From Chloroflexia bacterium (lineage in GTDB: Bacteria; Chloroflexota; Chloroflexia; Thermobaculales; Thermobaculaceae), in the NCBI GenBank assembly GCA_013695265.1, contig JACDAU010000053.1, positions 1-5,795 of the forward strand: 5,795 bases of DNA, given 5' to 3'. Position numbers and translations under genes: made by a program. Under the pieces are notes generated by a model. It worked only from the letters and a program-made list of their open reading frames with translations, ran no database searches and was not told the DNA's origin. Of this stretch, positions 5,673 through 5,795 are shown piece after piece. Numbering within the stretch: the first letter of the stretch is position 1; every line of letters begins with the position of its first letter.

Positions 5673-5689
5673 GCTCGGGAGTTCCGAGC
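5673..5689. promoter_or_regulatory. Palindrome at the predicted transcription start of the 2H gene
   Basis: GCTCGG (5673-5678) and CCGAGC (5684-5689) form a perfect 6-bp inverted repeat around GAGTT. With the -10 box at 5695-5700, transcription should start near 5688. The element could therefore be an operator covering the start site or a hairpin at the very 5' end of the transcript. Which one applies cannot be told from sequence. Confidence 0.45.
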
Positions 5690-5694
5690 GGTCT

Positions 5695-5725
5695 ATTATA
5701 ACGTGTGCCATCGACTATCGGTCAA
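5695..5725 (-). promoter_or_regulatory. Sigma-70-type promoter of the 2H phosphoesterase gene
   Basis: The minus strand has TTGACC (5720-5725), a 19-nt spacer and a perfect TATAAT (5695-5700). The spacer is at the long end of the accepted range. The expected leader is about 95 nt. The -35 box lies just before, and partly within, the last codons of the likely upstream reading frame ending at 5715. This is the best promoter in the window. Confidence 0.65.
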
Positions 5726-5795
5726 ACCAGTAGCCGAGGTACTTCCAGCGGCCCCAATGTTCATATAGCACATGGATCTCTCGCTCGGTGATTGG
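5715..5795 (-). CDS. C-terminal fragment of an unidentified protein (26 codons plus stop, runs off the right edge)
   Basis: The minus-strand frame entering at the right edge reads through 26 codons to TAG. It encodes an aromatic-rich end (EHWGRWKYLGYWFDR at the terminus), with about two thirds of third positions G or C, as in neighbouring genes. The composition looks protein-like, whereas the other two minus frames read like noise or stop sooner. I do not recognise a family from so short a piece. It points the same way as the 2H gene, 120 nt away with a promoter between, so the two are probably separate units. Confidence 0.45.
   Translation of the reverse strand, partial: PITEREIHVLYEHWGRWKYLGYWFDR

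Noticed and set aside
1..5795. The genes as one co-working defence or biosynthetic system
   Set aside because: They run in both directions, have separate promoters or terminators, and belong to unrelated families with no shared pathway evident.

Overview
The window looks like a chromosomal stretch from a GC-rich bacterium. It holds four complete or nearly complete protein genes, the start of a fifth, and probably the last 26 codons of a sixth. No RNA gene, CRISPR array or insertion sequence is visible. Two secreted proteins end in a sortase-like tail (MPDTG or MPESG, a hydrophobic helix, then Arg-rich residues). Together with a PGM1-type ATP-grasp ligase, GC-rich codons and frequent GTG/TTG starts, this suggests a monoderm-type high-GC lineage. 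Chloroflexota is my first guess and Actinobacteriota the alternative; this is inference, not a search result.

Layout. 1-863 (minus): amino-terminal 287 residues of a peptide ligase PGM1-related ATP-grasp protein, cut by the window edge, with an extended -10 promoter near 973. 1025-1083: a 16-bp hairpin that pairs fully only in minus-strand RNA, and an 8-bp perfect palindrome; together they close the next gene. 1091-1738 (minus): small exported CHRD-like beta-sandwich protein with a Tat-like signal and a C-terminal sorting signal. 1739-2051: divergent promoter region. 2052-3047 (plus): Gfo/Idh/MocA-family NAD(P)-dependent oxidoreductase with the Lys/Asp/His catalytic set. 3048-3381: intergenic, with copy 1 of a palindromic repeat. 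3382-4575 (plus): secreted HSL-family (family IV) esterase with an intact Ser-Asp-His triad and a C-terminal anchor. 4576-4961: convergent intergenic region with a terminator and copy 2 of the repeat. 4962-5594 (minus): 2H phosphoesterase (2'-5' RNA ligase family) with both HxT motifs, behind a clear TTGACC-19-TATAAT promoter. 5715-5795 (minus): likely C-terminal end of an upstream gene.

The genes do not form an obvious pathway. Each seems to have its own promoter or ribosome binding site, and terminators or repeats separate them, so this reads as ordinary chromosome rather than a defence island or mobile element. The points of most interest are the shared cell-surface sorting tail on two unrelated secreted proteins, the 22-nt palindromic repeat present twice, and the use of GTG/TTG starts with strong ribosome binding sites, which means ATG-based gene models are probably wrong at several N termini. 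I do not see convincing evidence of a new multi-gene system.
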